A DNA stretch of 64,000 nucleotides from Acetivibrio cellulolyticus CD2 (GCF_000179595.2 NZ_JH556653.1:1650018-1714017), one strand, 5' to 3'. Positions 27,155 to 35,835 are shown, counted from the first letter of the stretch. Notes: generated from the sequence alone by a model not told the origin. Made by a program: numbers and translations.

Positions 27155-27637
27155 ATGGAAAGTTGCCCTAAACAAAAAATCAAGATAAAAAGATCACATC
27201 AAATTATAATAGTATCATTAATATCACTAGCTTTAATTATTTGTACTTCTTATATGCTTTTTTGTGTAAAAATAACTCATGCGAAAGTAATGGACCCTGA
27301 CCTTAAAAAGGCATCAAACATTCAAAAAGCAATAACTGCGTACATGGCTGATACAGGTGATACGGCTTTGACCTTTGGCGAAAAAAACGCAGGTAAACCC
27401 GATTTTGAGAAAGTCCTGCTTAAATTGCATGAACCTTTAGAAATTAATGGCGTTAAGTATGAACCGCGTTTACACTTGCCTGAGGGATCATCAATCCAAC
27501 AGTACTATAGTATTACCAATACAAAAAAGTTTAAAGGTTTCAAAATCACAATATATTCAAAATATGATTATAAAGTCGAAGTGACTCCTCATGCATCAGA
27601 AAACATACTTGTATATAGCGATGCTGAGCAGCCTTAA
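27155..27637 (+). CDS. Membrane-anchored extracellular protein, pseudopilin-like fragment of similarity
   Basis: The longest frame starts at 27080, but GGAGG (27145-27149) lies 5 bases before the ATG at 27155, giving 160 residues. A basic start (KQKIKIKRS) precedes one helix (about residues 16-37) and an outside domain. The stretch SNIQKAITAYMADTGD resembles the conserved helix of type IV pseudopilins, but there is no prepilin peptidase site. I do not recognise a family. It has its own promoter and precedes another anchored protein on the same strand. Confidence 0.7.
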   Translation: MESCPKQKIKIKRSHQIIIVSLISLALIICTSYMLFCVKITHAKVMDPDLKKASNIQKAITAYMADTGDTALTFGEKNAGKPDFEKVLLKLHEPLEINGVKYEPRLHLPEGSSIQQYYSITNTKKFKGFKITIYSKYDYKVEVTPHASENILVYSDAEQP

Positions 27638-27707
27638 TACTTCACAGCAAATAATTTTCCCATAAAAATATGGTATCCGTGATATCCTCTGTAATAAAAA
27701 AACAATA

Positions 27708-27736
27708 ATGACATAAAAGAATATATAATGTATAAT
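27708..27736 (+). promoter_or_regulatory. Sigma-A promoter of the 27777 gene
   Basis: ATGACA (27708-27713), 17 bases, TATAAT (27731-27736). The start near 27743 gives a leader of about 34 bases, so this gene need not be co-transcribed with the one before it. Confidence 0.65.
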
Positions 27737-27776
27737 CCAAGGGAAGTCAATTTTTTTATCTTTGAAGGGAACTTGG

Positions 27777-29141
27777 ATGATGAAAAAAATGGTGCGTGTT
27801 TTGTTTGGTTTAGGTATCTTAATTTTTCTCGTATTAATTATATATTCCTTTAATTTGGCCCAAAACACAAAAATTAAAAATTCTTTTACAATTACCCAAA
27901 CGACTGCCAAGCCTCACCTTACAAATATAAGCTGGCTTCCAAATGATAATAACTGCGAACATGTGGCTGGATGGTTAGGAAGCCGCATTCTCATCAACTA
28001 TATCTCCAACCCTAATGACAGTGCTGTTTATATCTTCGATCCCCAACATGGAAAAAAAGAGCTTATAACCAAGCATGGAGGATATTCAGGCATATTTAAC
28101 GGTTATACCAAAATAAATCTGTTTGCTCTAAGCGATCAAAGGATTTTACTTCATTATAATTATATTGATAACATGCTATTACAATCTGAATTAAATGATA
28201 TAAATGGCATCAGAGGGGACTATACATATTCTACCATTGAAAATACGGTTCCTAAAGATAACTGGTTAAGAAAATTAGCGGTGGAAAGTGCAGAGGACTA
28301 CGATTCAAAAGATAAGGAGACAAAAAGCAAAATTGAAATATATAATTTAAAATCAAAAAAGTCAGAAAAGATATTTCAATATAAAAGTAAATACAGAACA
28401 GTAGGCAAAGGAAAATGCACTCCTGTAAACAGCTTTCAAAGTATCGGGTACTCAAATAACTCCAAATTTATTTGCTGGTGTATGGAAGTAGATCCTGGAA
28501 CTTTTACATTTTCAATATACAATGTAGCTTCAAAAGCTATCAAAGAATACAAAATTACCGAGGATGAGGGCCGTTTCAATTTTATCAGCAACCTGTCCGT
28601 TTCAAATGATGGAGATACACTTTGGTTTACAGGAGGGCCTGTCACTAACTATCTTGCCAATAATCCTAAAGCAGGAACCAATATCTTTAAACTGGACCTG
28701 AATACAAACAAAATAGTACCCGAACTAATTGCAGAAGACGCTATAACTTATAAAACTTCCTTTGATAACAGGTTTATCGTTTATGAGAAACTTATTAATG
28801 ATAAACAAATTCTAATTACTCTAAACTGCCTGAACCTTGACTCTATGAACGAGATCATAATTGATGACAATATTATGACGAATGTATCAGGATGCTTTGA
28901 TTTATCTAATTTTGATAATACAGTTTCATATTTGAAAAAAGATCTTGCAGGCGCAAAAGTATATGTTGTGAAACTTGACTCCCCAAGTAACCAACCTGCT
29001 CTTATATACTCATTACAGGAAGTGGAAGCTGTTAACTGTATTCACATTGGACAAGACAATAAAAAACTACTTATTTCCTTTGATTTAAAAGAGAACGAAA
29101 GACTAAAGCACAACACATGTGTAATGGATATTAGTTGGTAA
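27777..29141 (+). CDS. Membrane-anchored protein with probable beta-propeller
   Basis: The frame opens at a TTG (27762) that lies within the ribosome binding site; AAGGGA is 6 bases before the ATG at 27777, giving 454 residues. An N-terminal helix (about 8-27) anchors it. The remainder has repeated blocks of about 50 residues ending in patterns such as VYIFDPQHGKK and NIFKLDLNTNKI, as in TolB/WD40-like propellers. No catalytic motif seen. Function unknown; likely extracytoplasmic binding or sensing. Confidence 0.75.
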   Translation: MMKKMVRVLFGLGILIFLVLIIYSFNLAQNTKIKNSFTITQTTAKPHLTNISWLPNDNNCEHVAGWLGSRILINYISNPNDSAVYIFDPQHGKKELITKHGGYSGIFNGYTKINLFALSDQRILLHYNYIDNMLLQSELNDINGIRGDYTYSTIENTVPKDNWLRKLAVESAEDYDSKDKETKSKIEIYNLKSKKSEKIFQYKSKYRTVGKGKCTPVNSFQSIGYSNNSKFICWCMEVDPGTFTFSIYNVASKAIKEYKITEDEGRFNFISNLSVSNDGDTLWFTGGPVTNYLANNPKAGTNIFKLDLNTNKIVPELIAEDAITYKTSFDNRFIVYEKLINDKQILITLNCLNLDSMNEIIIDDNIMTNVSGCFDLSNFDNTVSYLKKDLAGAKVYVVKLDSPSNQPALIYSLQEVEAVNCIHIGQDNKKLLISFDLKENERLKHNTCVMDISW

Positions 29142-29253
29142 TATAATCCCACATTCGCTAATTCTTTAACTATTATAGCAACATAGATCAAATGTGAAAA
29201 ATGATATTAATGAATTGCTGAAATTCAATTATCAACGTACAAAATTTTTTGTG

Positions 29254-29282
29254 TTGACGATATCGTAATTATCTGAGATATT
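29254..29282 (+). promoter_or_regulatory. Possible promoter of ppnP
   Basis: TTGACG (29254-29259), 17 bases, GATATT (29277-29282). The -10 is a poor match; the start would leave about 25 bases to the ATG. Confidence 0.35.
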
Positions 29283-29314
29283 TATATAAATAACATTTAA
29301 TGGAGGAAATAAAC

Positions 29315-29626
29315 ATGCAATTTGAAAACGTTACAATAGTAAAAAAAGCAAATATATATTTTGATGGAAAAGTCACAAGCAGAACAGTTATATTCAAAGA
29401 TGGTGAAAAGAAAACCTTGGGAATCATGATGCCTGGTGAATACGAATTCGGTACACAAGACACAGAAATTATGGAGGTTATTGGCGGCTCTATGGACGTC
29501 CTTTTGCCAGATGCTACAGAATACCGAACTTTTAAAACAGGAGATATATTTGAAGTACCTGCAAATTCAAGCTTCAAGCTGATAATCAAAGAAATCGCCG
29601 ACTATTGCTGTTCATACGTTAAATAA
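29315..29626 (+). CDS. ppnP: Pyrimidine/purine nucleoside phosphorylase PpnP (DUF1255)
   Basis: Small cupin that phosphorolyses several purine and pyrimidine nucleosides in characterised members (E. coli YaiE/PpnP). The whole 103 residues match: [41 protein letters not shown] and the C-terminal [16 protein letters not shown] lies 8 bases before the ATG at 29315, so the longer start at 29300 is rejected. Monocistronic, closed by a strong terminator. Confidence 0.93.
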   Translation: MQFENVTIVKKANIYFDGKVTSRTVIFKDGEKKTLGIMMPGEYEFGTQDTEIMEVIGGSMDVLLPDATEYRTFKTGDIFEVPANSSFKLIIKEIADYCCSYVK

Positions 29627-29651
29627 TATGAACTCGTTCGACAAGGGCGGA

Positions 29652-29685
29652 ATGAGAAAAGACCGGCAGCCCGGTCTTTTCTCAT
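29652..29685. terminator. Bidirectional terminator between ppnP and the XRE gene
   Basis: A perfect 15-bp stem (29652-29666 with 29671-29685) around a 4-base loop lies between convergent genes. The stem itself ends in an A-rich/T-rich segment on each side (GAAAAGACC / GGTCTTTTC). Confidence 0.9.
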
Positions 29686-29706
29686 TAAATAAGATTAAAT
29701 TAACAG

Positions 29707-30378
29707 TTATAATGTTATCTCTAAACGTACTAACCTGCCAAGCACATTTACGTCTTTTCTATATGCAGTATCCGTTACCAAACTGCCTCTATTGCTGACA
29801 ATCAACAATCTACCACCTTCAATATTTTTTATCTGTCGGATAGTTCTCTTGCCTTTATACTCAACAAAGAAAATTCCATCCTTATCAATTTCATGCGTAT
29901 TGTGAACCAATACAAGATCTCCTTTTAAAACTCTAAAACCAGCCATATCATTGTCTTCAATAACCAGGTAGAATACTTTGTCCTTTGCAAAGCCTTCTAC
30001 TTTGTTGTTTATAATAGGCAGCTGCTTTACTTCAACCTGCTTTTCCATTTTGTAGTTATAAACAGGCACCACCATTAGAACTCCTGCAAGCGCATCATTC
30101 CATATGTCCTGTACAGGTTTTTCAACTACCTTAACCACATTCTTTTGAGGCTCAGGCCTGTATGCTTTTTCTTCGGCTTCATAAATATCCAGCTTGCCAA
30201 CTTCACCACGCAGTGCTTTGGAAAATTTCTTTATCAGATCCTCATTTAATATCCTTCTGCCGGTTTCCACATCTATAATAAATCCTTCTGATACACCTAC
30301 AATTTTCCCAAGCTGCTTTTGAGTAATTCCAAGTTCTTTTCTCAACTTGCTAATCTCTGAACCCATTCTGCTGCTCAT
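29707..30378 (-). CDS. XRE regulator with S24/LexA-like C-terminal domain lacking the catalytic Ser
   Basis: An N-terminal HTH_XRE domain (about 5-60; LRKELGITQKQLGKIVGVSEGFI) is followed by a linker and an S24-like domain (about 120-223). Where LexA/CI-type proteins have a GDSM motif, this protein reads DNDMAGFRVLKGDLVLV, with Asn/Asp in place of the nucleophilic Ser; the region of the general-base Lys (GKRTIRQI) is kept. It is therefore probably a non-cleaving ligand or peptide-responsive repressor. GGAGGG is 6 bases before the ATG at 30378; the TTG at 30384 is rejected. No phage genes adjoin it. Confidence 0.88.
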   Translation of the reverse strand: MSSRMGSEISKLRKELGITQKQLGKIVGVSEGFIIDVETGRRILNEDLIKKFSKALRGEVGKLDIYEAEEKAYRPEPQKNVVKVVEKPVQDIWNDALAGVLMVVPVYNYKMEKQVEVKQLPIINNKVEGFAKDKVFYLVIEDNDMAGFRVLKGDLVLVHNTHEIDKDGIFFVEYKGKRTIRQIKNIEGGRLLIVSNRGSLVTDTAYRKDVNVLGRLVRLEITL

Positions 30379-30504
30379 ATACAACCCTCCACAATTTCAA
30401 TCCGAACACAAAATGATTAATTTTTATTTTGTACACCCTTAATTTGATACTATTATACATTTCATACGCATATTTCACAACAACTTAATTCATAAAATTT
30501 GTCA

Positions 30505-30542
30505 ATTAAAAAGCCGCATGCAGTAAAATACTGAATGCAGCT
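30505..30542 (-). terminator. Terminator of blaI-blaR1
   Basis: Imperfect long stem 30512-30542 (GCAT-CAGTA pairing with TACTG-ATGC), followed on the minus strand by TTTTT at 30507-30511. It lies about 87 bases after the blaR1 stop. Confidence 0.75.
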
Positions 30543-30628
30543 AAATATATACTATCAAAAAAATCTTTACAGGTAACATTAAAAAGTTACTGTAGTTCAA
30601 CTCCCACCTGATCTTCGTAGGTTTCTCC

Positions 30629-32740
30629 CTATTCAAACCCTAATTCTGCTTTTACCTCTTCTTTACTATATACCTTATTGTCTCCACAAGATATATTTAT
30701 GACAACAGAACCCTTGCCAAAAGTCGGCAGCATACACATATCCTGCCCATCATCTACACCAGGGACATAAAAGAACTGTCCATATTGACTTCGATAGCCT
30801 TCTTTCACATCTGCCATATTTCTTACTTGTATGCTTATCCTTTGAAATCCTGATTTGTGTTCAACAAAGCCGCTTACGCCACCCTCGCACAGTCCAACAT
30901 ATTGCAAATTATTCAAAAAATACTCTATTACACTATCAGCGTCCTGATTTGTAGAAATGCACACATCAAATTGACCATTAGCAGGATTTTCTTCACTAGG
31001 ATTAATAATATCACTTTCATAAAGTCCTTTAATAACCATATCTTTACTTAGTTTAATACCTCTCAGTTTTTCAGGTAAATCCTTCACAGTGTTTTCAGTG
31101 TTCATTCTCTTTTGGTGGTCAAAAGAATACAAGTAATAGTCTATCTCATATTTTTCTCCAAACGGTCTTGCGCTAATATGGAAATGTAGTCCGTCCTTTT
31201 CCCCTTCTATATATATCCTGGATTTTTCAACCATGTATGTTTCCATATCTGCCTTTTTGCCAAACATCCTTTCATAGAACAATGCTCTTTCTTCTTTTTC
31301 CTGCGGAACAATTACTGCACCTTTTAAAGCATTAGCTAGATAAGCTCTGACCTCTTCCTCCGTTGCAGTAACCATAAAATCTCTCAGAATCATTTGTAGG
31401 TCTTTGTTATTATCAAAGAAAGTATCTTCGCAATAGTAAAGCTCACTTCCTTCCATTGTAGGAATAACATCACCCGGAAACCAATTCTTTAAATTTTTAG
31501 GAAACTTATATGTTATTTCATAAGAATCCTTTTTTTCCTTAGTCCTAGCTTGAACATTAGCTGCAATCTTATTATTTGCTTGATTTGTCAGATTCTTTGC
31601 TTGATTTGCTGGATTCTTTCCTACATGTGCATCGGTAAGCAGCACAGAACTTAAAGAAATACAAAATATAACTACCAATGCAGAAAACTTATATGAACCT
31701 TTTTTAAATTTACTAATCATGTTAATTCTCCTTTCAATTTGTTTCTTCGTTTTGCAGAAGCTCGCAAAATTCACTACAGGCCGACTTTTTGCATAAGACT
31801 TTGCCAGATTCAGCAACGTCATTGCATAAGATATAGACTCACTCTCATCAAGTGCCTCAAGTACATGGTTATCACATGCCAATTCCCTGTCACGGTTAAT
31901 TTCCCTGGCTGCTAACCACAAAACAGGGTTGAACCAATGAACAACTGCCAATATACATACAAAATAATTCAGCAGAATATCTCCCTTTTTGTAGTGGGAA
32001 AGCTCATGCATTAATATAAACTTAAGCTGCTCAGCATCACTTGATTCACATAGCTGCCGCGGAATATAAATTTTAGGTTGTATAACACCTGCTATAAATG
32101 GACTCTTCGAATCAGGGATTATAAATATCCTTATATTCCTCTTTACCTTAAGTATGGTCTTACATTTTTCAAGTATATTCATACTTGTCATGTCTTTTTT
32201 TTCAACATATTTTCTACTTATAATGAAGAATCTCATATTTAATATAAGTATAATCAGCATTATTGAACTCATCACTAATAACCATATAATTGAAAGAACA
32301 GATATGTAATCTATGTCTATAGACTTTTTAACTGGAATTGTATTTGGCGCAACAGCTTTCTTAAATTTATCGGATGTAACTTCAGACTTTTCATCAGTTT
32401 TAGGCTTTTGCACAAGCTTATTATTTGGTGTGCTCAAACTAATGTTAAGATTTGGCTGAATTCGAAGATTATTCGTAGAATCTACAGGCACATTAACACT
32501 TTGAGACTTCGTATCTGTTATTTCCCTGACATTGTTAAAAAGGTTGAAAACGCTTATTTTACTTTCAGGCAAGTAAGGAACTATCATTCTTATAAGTACT
32601 ATTGCCCATAGCAGCATATAAAACTTAGGGTTGATAAAACCTTTCAAAAGTCTTCTGACCAAAATAATAATTATTGCAATAACACTTGACATTACTGAAA
32701 GTGACAAAACCGATAAAAAAATATTAGTAATTACGTTCAT
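30629..32740 (-). CDS. BlaR1/MecR1-type M56 zinc protease sensor with non-penicillin sensor domain
   Basis: 703 residues. Four helices (about 5-28, 42-56, 150-172 and 255-272) and the M56 protease with HELSH (245-249) and the third ligand in REINRDRELACDNH (Glu about 286). A further helix at about 345-360 leads to an outside domain of about 340 residues. Its sequence (for example SRIYIEGEKDGLHFHISARPF) shows none of the SxxK, SxN or KTG motifs of the beta-lactam sensor of true BlaR1, so the signal is something else. A short NQA-rich repeat links helix and sensor. Begins one base after blaI. In the family, signal binding triggers cleavage of BlaI. Confidence 0.93.
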   Translation of the reverse strand: MNVITNIFLSVLSLSVMSSVIAIIIILVRRLLKGFINPKFYMLLWAIVLIRMIVPYLPESKISVFNLFNNVREITDTKSQSVNVPVDSTNNLRIQPNLNISLSTPNNKLVQKPKTDEKSEVTSDKFKKAVAPNTIPVKKSIDIDYISVLSIIWLLVMSSIMLIILILNMRFFIISRKYVEKKDMTSMNILEKCKTILKVKRNIRIFIIPDSKSPFIAGVIQPKIYIPRQLCESSDAEQLKFILMHELSHYKKGDILLNYFVCILAVVHWFNPVLWLAAREINRDRELACDNHVLEALDESESISYAMTLLNLAKSYAKSRPVVNFASFCKTKKQIERRINMISKFKKGSYKFSALVVIFCISLSSVLLTDAHVGKNPANQAKNLTNQANNKIAANVQARTKEKKDSYEITYKFPKNLKNWFPGDVIPTMEGSELYYCEDTFFDNNKDLQMILRDFMVTATEEEVRAYLANALKGAVIVPQEKEERALFYERMFGKKADMETYMVEKSRIYIEGEKDGLHFHISARPFGEKYEIDYYLYSFDHQKRMNTENTVKDLPEKLRGIKLSKDMVIKGLYESDIINPSEENPANGQFDVCISTNQDADSVIEYFLNNLQYVGLCEGGVSGFVEHKSGFQRISIQVRNMADVKEGYRSQYGQFFYVPGVDDGQDMCMLPTFGKGSVVINISCGDNKVYSKEEVKAELGFE

Positions 32741-32741
32741 A

Positions 32742-33125
32742 TCACTTCTTCTCCCTTTTCTTGCTTAAAATAAGCCTTTCGAGTTCTTCAAGTTCCTTAT
32801 CAGTAAGTTCCTCTTCTTCTAAAAGGTTTGAGACCAACATTCCCAAAGCCCCATTATAAATTCTTTTTAGAAAAGATTTACTTTCAGTCTTAACAAAGTC
32901 TTTCTCCTGTAAAATCGGGTAATACTTATATATTCTTCCTGACTTTTCAAAGCCAAGTGCACCTTTATTAACAAGCCTGTTTAGGAAAGTTTTAATAGTT
33001 TGCGCAGTCCAATCCTTATGATCTGAAAGCTGGTCAATAACTTCCTCTGAAGTAGTAGGGTTACTTTTCCATATTATCTTCATTACTTCCCATTCTGATT
33101 CTGATATCTTTGCTATTTCACTCAT
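32742..33125 (-). CDS. BlaI/MecI-family repressor
   Basis: 127 residues: winged helix (about 5-80; SESEWEVMKIIWKSNPTTSEEVIDQL, KTFLNRLVNKGAL) and a C-terminal dimerisation helix region. The family binds TACA-NN-TGTA dyads and is cleaved through its M56 partner. AGGAGG is 8 bases before the ATG. Its promoter at 33176-33204 contains a dyad resembling the operator, so it represses itself and probably the promoter at 33576-33604. Confidence 0.95.
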   Translation of the reverse strand: MSEIAKISESEWEVMKIIWKSNPTTSEEVIDQLSDHKDWTAQTIKTFLNRLVNKGALGFEKSGRIYKYYPILQEKDFVKTESKSFLKRIYNGALGMLVSNLLEEEELTDKELEELERLILSKKREKK

Positions 33126-33146
33126 TTACTAGCCTCCTGGATCCAT

Positions 33147-33162
33147 GTTTACATACGTAAAC
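33147..33162. promoter_or_regulatory. Probable BlaI operator before blaI
   Basis: GTTTACATACGTAAAC has perfect outer arms (GTTTAC/GTAAAC) and contains TACATACGTA, one base from the BlaI dyad TACANNTGTA. It lies just after the predicted transcription start of blaI. A further GTTTACAT half-site (33177-33184) overlaps the -10. Confidence 0.65.
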
Positions 33163-33175
33163 TATAATTATTACC

Positions 33176-33204
33176 AGTTTACATCTATCTACCAGGATTG
33201 TCAA
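33176..33204 (-). promoter_or_regulatory. Promoter of blaI-blaR1
   Basis: TTGACA (33199-33204), 17 bases, TAAACT (33176-33181) on the minus strand. It has the same -35, spacing and -10 as the promoter at 33576-33604. The -35 overlaps the stop codon of the small secreted protein gene. Confidence 0.7.
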
Positions 33205-33488
33205 CTTCTATAACTTTTCTTATCTTTTCTTATACATTTATCCGGCTTGATCGTTTCAATAAAATCCATAATTTTATCATACACATAATCTGTAATTTCT
33301 TCGGTAATCCAATCTATAATATCAACTCGTCTATTTTCTTGTTCAAAATGCCCTGTCTTATTAATGGCCTTATCCATAACTTTGGCTTTATTTGCTTTAA
33401 CGTAATAAATATCTTGCTGTGCATTTGTTATGACTGGCATAGAAAACATAATTGAAATAATCAGCGTTAGTACAAGAAATCTATTCAT
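33201..33488 (-). CDS. Small secreted protein under BlaI-type control
   Basis: 95 residues with a clear signal peptide (MNRFLVLTLIISIMFSMPVITNA, cleavage before QQDI), leaving about 72 residues that are charged and without Cys. The middle (DIIDWITEEITDYVYDKIMDFIETI) is probably amphipathic helix. AAGGAGG lies 6-7 bases before the ATG. It stands directly upstream of blaI, and its promoter carries two BlaI-like dyads. I do not recognise it; possible roles are signal, ligand modulator or envelope stress protein. Confidence 0.75.
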   Translation of the reverse strand: MNRFLVLTLIISIMFSMPVITNAQQDIYYVKANKAKVMDKAINKTGHFEQENRRVDIIDWITEEITDYVYDKIMDFIETIKPDKCIRKDKKSYRS

Positions 33489-33553
33489 GTTAATCCTCCT
33501 TTCATAATTAGGAATAGCCGAATTTATATTTTGGGCATTCCTTAAAATTCTCT

Positions 33554-33590
33554 GTTTACACGTGTAATCAATTTCAGTTTACGCCTGTAA
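33554..33590. promoter_or_regulatory. Two BlaI-like operators before the small secreted protein gene
   Basis: GTTTACACGTGTAAT (33554-33568) contains TACACGTGTA, an exact TACANNTGTA dyad within a 12-bp palindrome (33556-33567). GTTTACGCCTGTAA (33577-33590) is a one-mismatch copy whose start is 23 bp away and which overlaps the -10. Confidence 0.7.
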
Positions 33591-33604
33591 TTTGAAATTG
33601 TCAA
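33576..33604 (-). promoter_or_regulatory. Promoter of the small secreted protein gene
   Basis: TTGACA (33599-33604), 17 bases, TAAACT (33576-33581) on the minus strand; the predicted start lies at about 33569, at the edge of the dyad. Confidence 0.7.
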
Positions 33605-33629
33605 TATATTCTAAGAAATATTTTCCATC

Positions 33630-33680
33630 AAAAAACTGGATCCTCCAGAATTGTCACTTTAGTGATTCTAGAAAATCCAG
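33630..33680 (-). terminator. Terminator after the PH-like fragment
   Basis: CTGGAT (33636-33641) pairs with ATCCAG (33675-33680), with inner AGAAT/ATTCT and CACT/AGTG helices; a T-tract follows on the minus strand (33631-33635). Confidence 0.8.
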
Positions 33681-33702
33681 TCCTTAACGCTTATTCATTT
33701 CT

Positions 33703-33915
33703 TTATTTCCATTCAGCCAACAAATCCTTATACAACTCTTTTGTCTGATCTGAGTTTTCTACATTCAATATAATAAACTCTGAATTTGTTTCAATAAATA
33801 TAAATGGTGCCTTTGAATCATCTACAAATAACTTAGCGCTTCCAACCTCATCCAGCACAAAATTCCCCTTCTTTTTACTGCCAAGTGAAGACCCGTTCAG
33901 CCACCTCCAAAACAC
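33703..33915 (-). CDS. Short protein resembling the C-terminal half of a bacterial PH domain; possibly truncated
   Basis: 70 codons from a GTG at 33915. The sequence (KLFVDDSKAPFIFIETNSEFIILNVE, then a final helix QTKELYKDLLAEW) looks like the last strands and capping helix of a bacterial PH domain. The start is doubtful: no proper ribosome binding site precedes the GTG, and an SD-like GGAGGTG lies inside the frame. The upstream part of such a gene is missing, the next 66 bases leading straight to the stop of the GGDEF gene. A good terminator follows. Either a real small gene or a remnant. Confidence 0.4.
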   Translation of the reverse strand: MFWRWLNGSSLGSKKKGNFVLDEVGSAKLFVDDSKAPFIFIETNSEFIILNVENSDQTKELYKDLLAEWK

Positions 33916-33981
33916 CTTTTCTTTATACTTTCTTTCTTTTGAAAACTGCTATGACATCTCGGGACTCTTTATTTATTCTTA

Positions 33982-35643
33982 TCATACTATTAATTGTTCT
34001 TTCTCATTATTTATTTTTGATTTAACGACACAATTAACATTAATAGCACTTAAAAAAGCTTGCACAATACAAGGATCAAATTGTGTTCCTGAATTCTTTT
34101 CCAGTTCAGCTATAACTTCACTAATTTCCATGCCTTTCCTATATGGTCTGTCAGACAACATCGCATCAAACGAATCTGCTACACATAGAATTCTTGCTTC
34201 AAGCGGTATATCATTTCCCTTAAGCCCACAAGGATAACCTTTTCCATCAAACCTCTCATGATGATGTTTTATTGAATCTATTAACAATTCAATGCTCGAC
34301 AGAGGCTCCAATATATCAACGCTATAACTCGGATGCTTATGAAGCATATTTATGTCCTCTTCAGTCAATGGCTCACTTTTATTCAGCACATTTTCCGGTA
34401 TTTCCACCTTGCCAATATCATGCAATAAAGCAGCTATTTTAATAAGCCTGATGCGCTCCCCGCCAAGCCCCATTGCCTTGGCAATCATTACTCCATAATC
34501 CATAACACGCTCCGAATGTCCCAATGTATACCTGTCTTTTGCAGAAACTGTTCCTAAAAGAGCTCTTAATCCACCGAATAATTTCTCATCCGAGTCGAAA
34601 AAATACTTAATTTCTCCAAAAATATCTCTATAAAGCTTCACATTATTTCTTCCCATATTTTTTGCCCGATAAAGAGCGCTATCTGCCTGCATAATCAAAT
34701 CATCCTTGCTTTCAGCAAGCTCAGGATATATAGAATATCCTGCTGATAACGTAACTTTATCTGGTATTGCAAAAACTTCTTCTGAATTAGTCAATTTATC
34801 AAAAGCTTTTCTTATATGTTCAATTACTGTTAATATTCTTTCTGAGTTTGCATCGGGCAATAATATTACAAACTCATCTCCCCCATATCTGCAAACAATA
34901 TCCTGATCCCCTGTTTGATCCATAAATATTTCCGAGGTTTTAGCTAAAAGTATATCCCCCGCTTTATGACCATAATTGTCATTAAACCTTTTAAAGTTAT
35001 CCAAATCAATCATTAGCATTCCTAAAGTACTGCCTGAATTATCAGCTTTTGTTATCTCCTCTTCAAGCTTTGTTTGAAAATATCTATGATTGAATACTCC
35101 CGTTACACCATCTATATTTGCAAGCCATTCCAGCCTTTTTATGTTCTTCCTTCCCTGTTCGGATGTATAACCCACCATAATGCATGCTACTATAAGAGCA
35201 ATTCTAGTAGCTGCTAAGCAAAAAAGCAACCCCGGAGCACTCTCTGTTATCTTTGCTATATCCTCAAAATCCGGAAAGTAATACATGTATAGAGATAATT
35301 CCCCTCTTACCCTAAACACTTTCAGAGTTACTTGATTTGCTAGAAACAACATCTTAATCGTAGCTATAGCATTGGATATTACGCATATTATCATTCCTAA
35401 ATATCCCAAGTTGTAAGAAAGAAAAATCGAAAGGCCAATTTCTATAACTCCCATTAAAGCCCTAATTTTAATAGTAAAAAGCCCAGACGCCTGTGCTATT
35501 TCTATGCCGGCATATATTATAACAATGATAATGAAACGTAGAGATATCCTTTCTTTTGCAGCAGCTAACAATTTGGGGTATATACTTGTCCCATATTGCA
35601 AATCTTTTAATTTTTTATCTGTCTTAATAGCTGTACTTTTCAT
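33982..35643 (-). CDS. Membrane GGDEF / HD-GYP protein (paralogue A, I-site lost)
   Basis: 553 residues from the ATG at 35643; AAGGA is 8 bases upstream, while the first ATG (35652) abuts the site. Five or so helices (about 30-160) precede a GGDEF domain with intact RYGGDEF (about 254-258), then an HD-GYP domain with HDIGK (about 408) and HHERFDGKGYP (about 460-471). It carries both c-di-GMP synthesis and breakdown signatures. The inhibitory RxxD site five residues before GGDEF reads GDQD, so product inhibition is probably lost. It is the tandem neighbour and close paralogue of the next gene. Confidence 0.94.
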   Translation of the reverse strand: MKSTAIKTDKKLKDLQYGTSIYPKLLAAAKERISLRFIIIVIIYAGIEIAQASGLFTIKIRALMGVIEIGLSIFLSYNLGYLGMIICVISNAIATIKMLFLANQVTLKVFRVRGELSLYMYYFPDFEDIAKITESAPGLLFCLAATRIALIVACIMVGYTSEQGRKNIKRLEWLANIDGVTGVFNHRYFQTKLEEEITKADNSGSTLGMLMIDLDNFKRFNDNYGHKAGDILLAKTSEIFMDQTGDQDIVCRYGGDEFVILLPDANSERILTVIEHIRKAFDKLTNSEEVFAIPDKVTLSAGYSIYPELAESKDDLIMQADSALYRAKNMGRNNVKLYRDIFGEIKYFFDSDEKLFGGLRALLGTVSAKDRYTLGHSERVMDYGVMIAKAMGLGGERIRLIKIAALLHDIGKVEIPENVLNKSEPLTEEDINMLHKHPSYSVDILEPLSSIELLIDSIKHHHERFDGKGYPCGLKGNDIPLEARILCVADSFDAMLSDRPYRKGMEISEVIAELEKNSGTQFDPCIVQAFLSAINVNCVVKSKINNEKEQLIV

Positions 35644-35810
35644 CTCAAGCATCCTTATATTTTTTGACTTTATATGCTAATTATTATTCTTAATAAATTA
35701 AAAGAGTAAAAAGTAGACTAGTGTCCAATATGCTATATTTTTTGCAATGGTCACGCTGTCTTTCAAATTCGAGACCACAAAAACCCCTTATAACACTTAT
35801 TTCACAATAT

Positions 35811-35835
35811 CTATATCATACACTAAAAACAGGAT
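35811..35835 (-). promoter_or_regulatory. Conserved upstream box of GGDEF/HD-GYP paralogue A
   Basis: A 25-base segment identical but for one base to 37700-37724 before paralogue B. On the minus strand it reads ...TTTTTAGTGTATGATATAG; TATGAT is a plausible -10, with TTGAAA 16 bases before it. Confidence 0.5.

Noticed and set aside
27155-27637. Type IV pilin or pseudopilin
   Set aside because: The helix resembles pseudopilins only in a short stretch and there is no prepilin peptidase cleavage motif at the membrane boundary.
29707-30378. LexA
   Set aside because: The N-terminal domain is XRE-type rather than the LexA winged helix, and the catalytic Ser is absent.
30629-32740. Beta-lactam resistance locus
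   Set aside because: No beta-lactamase or PBP gene is present and the sensor domain lacks SxxK/SxN/KTG motifs.
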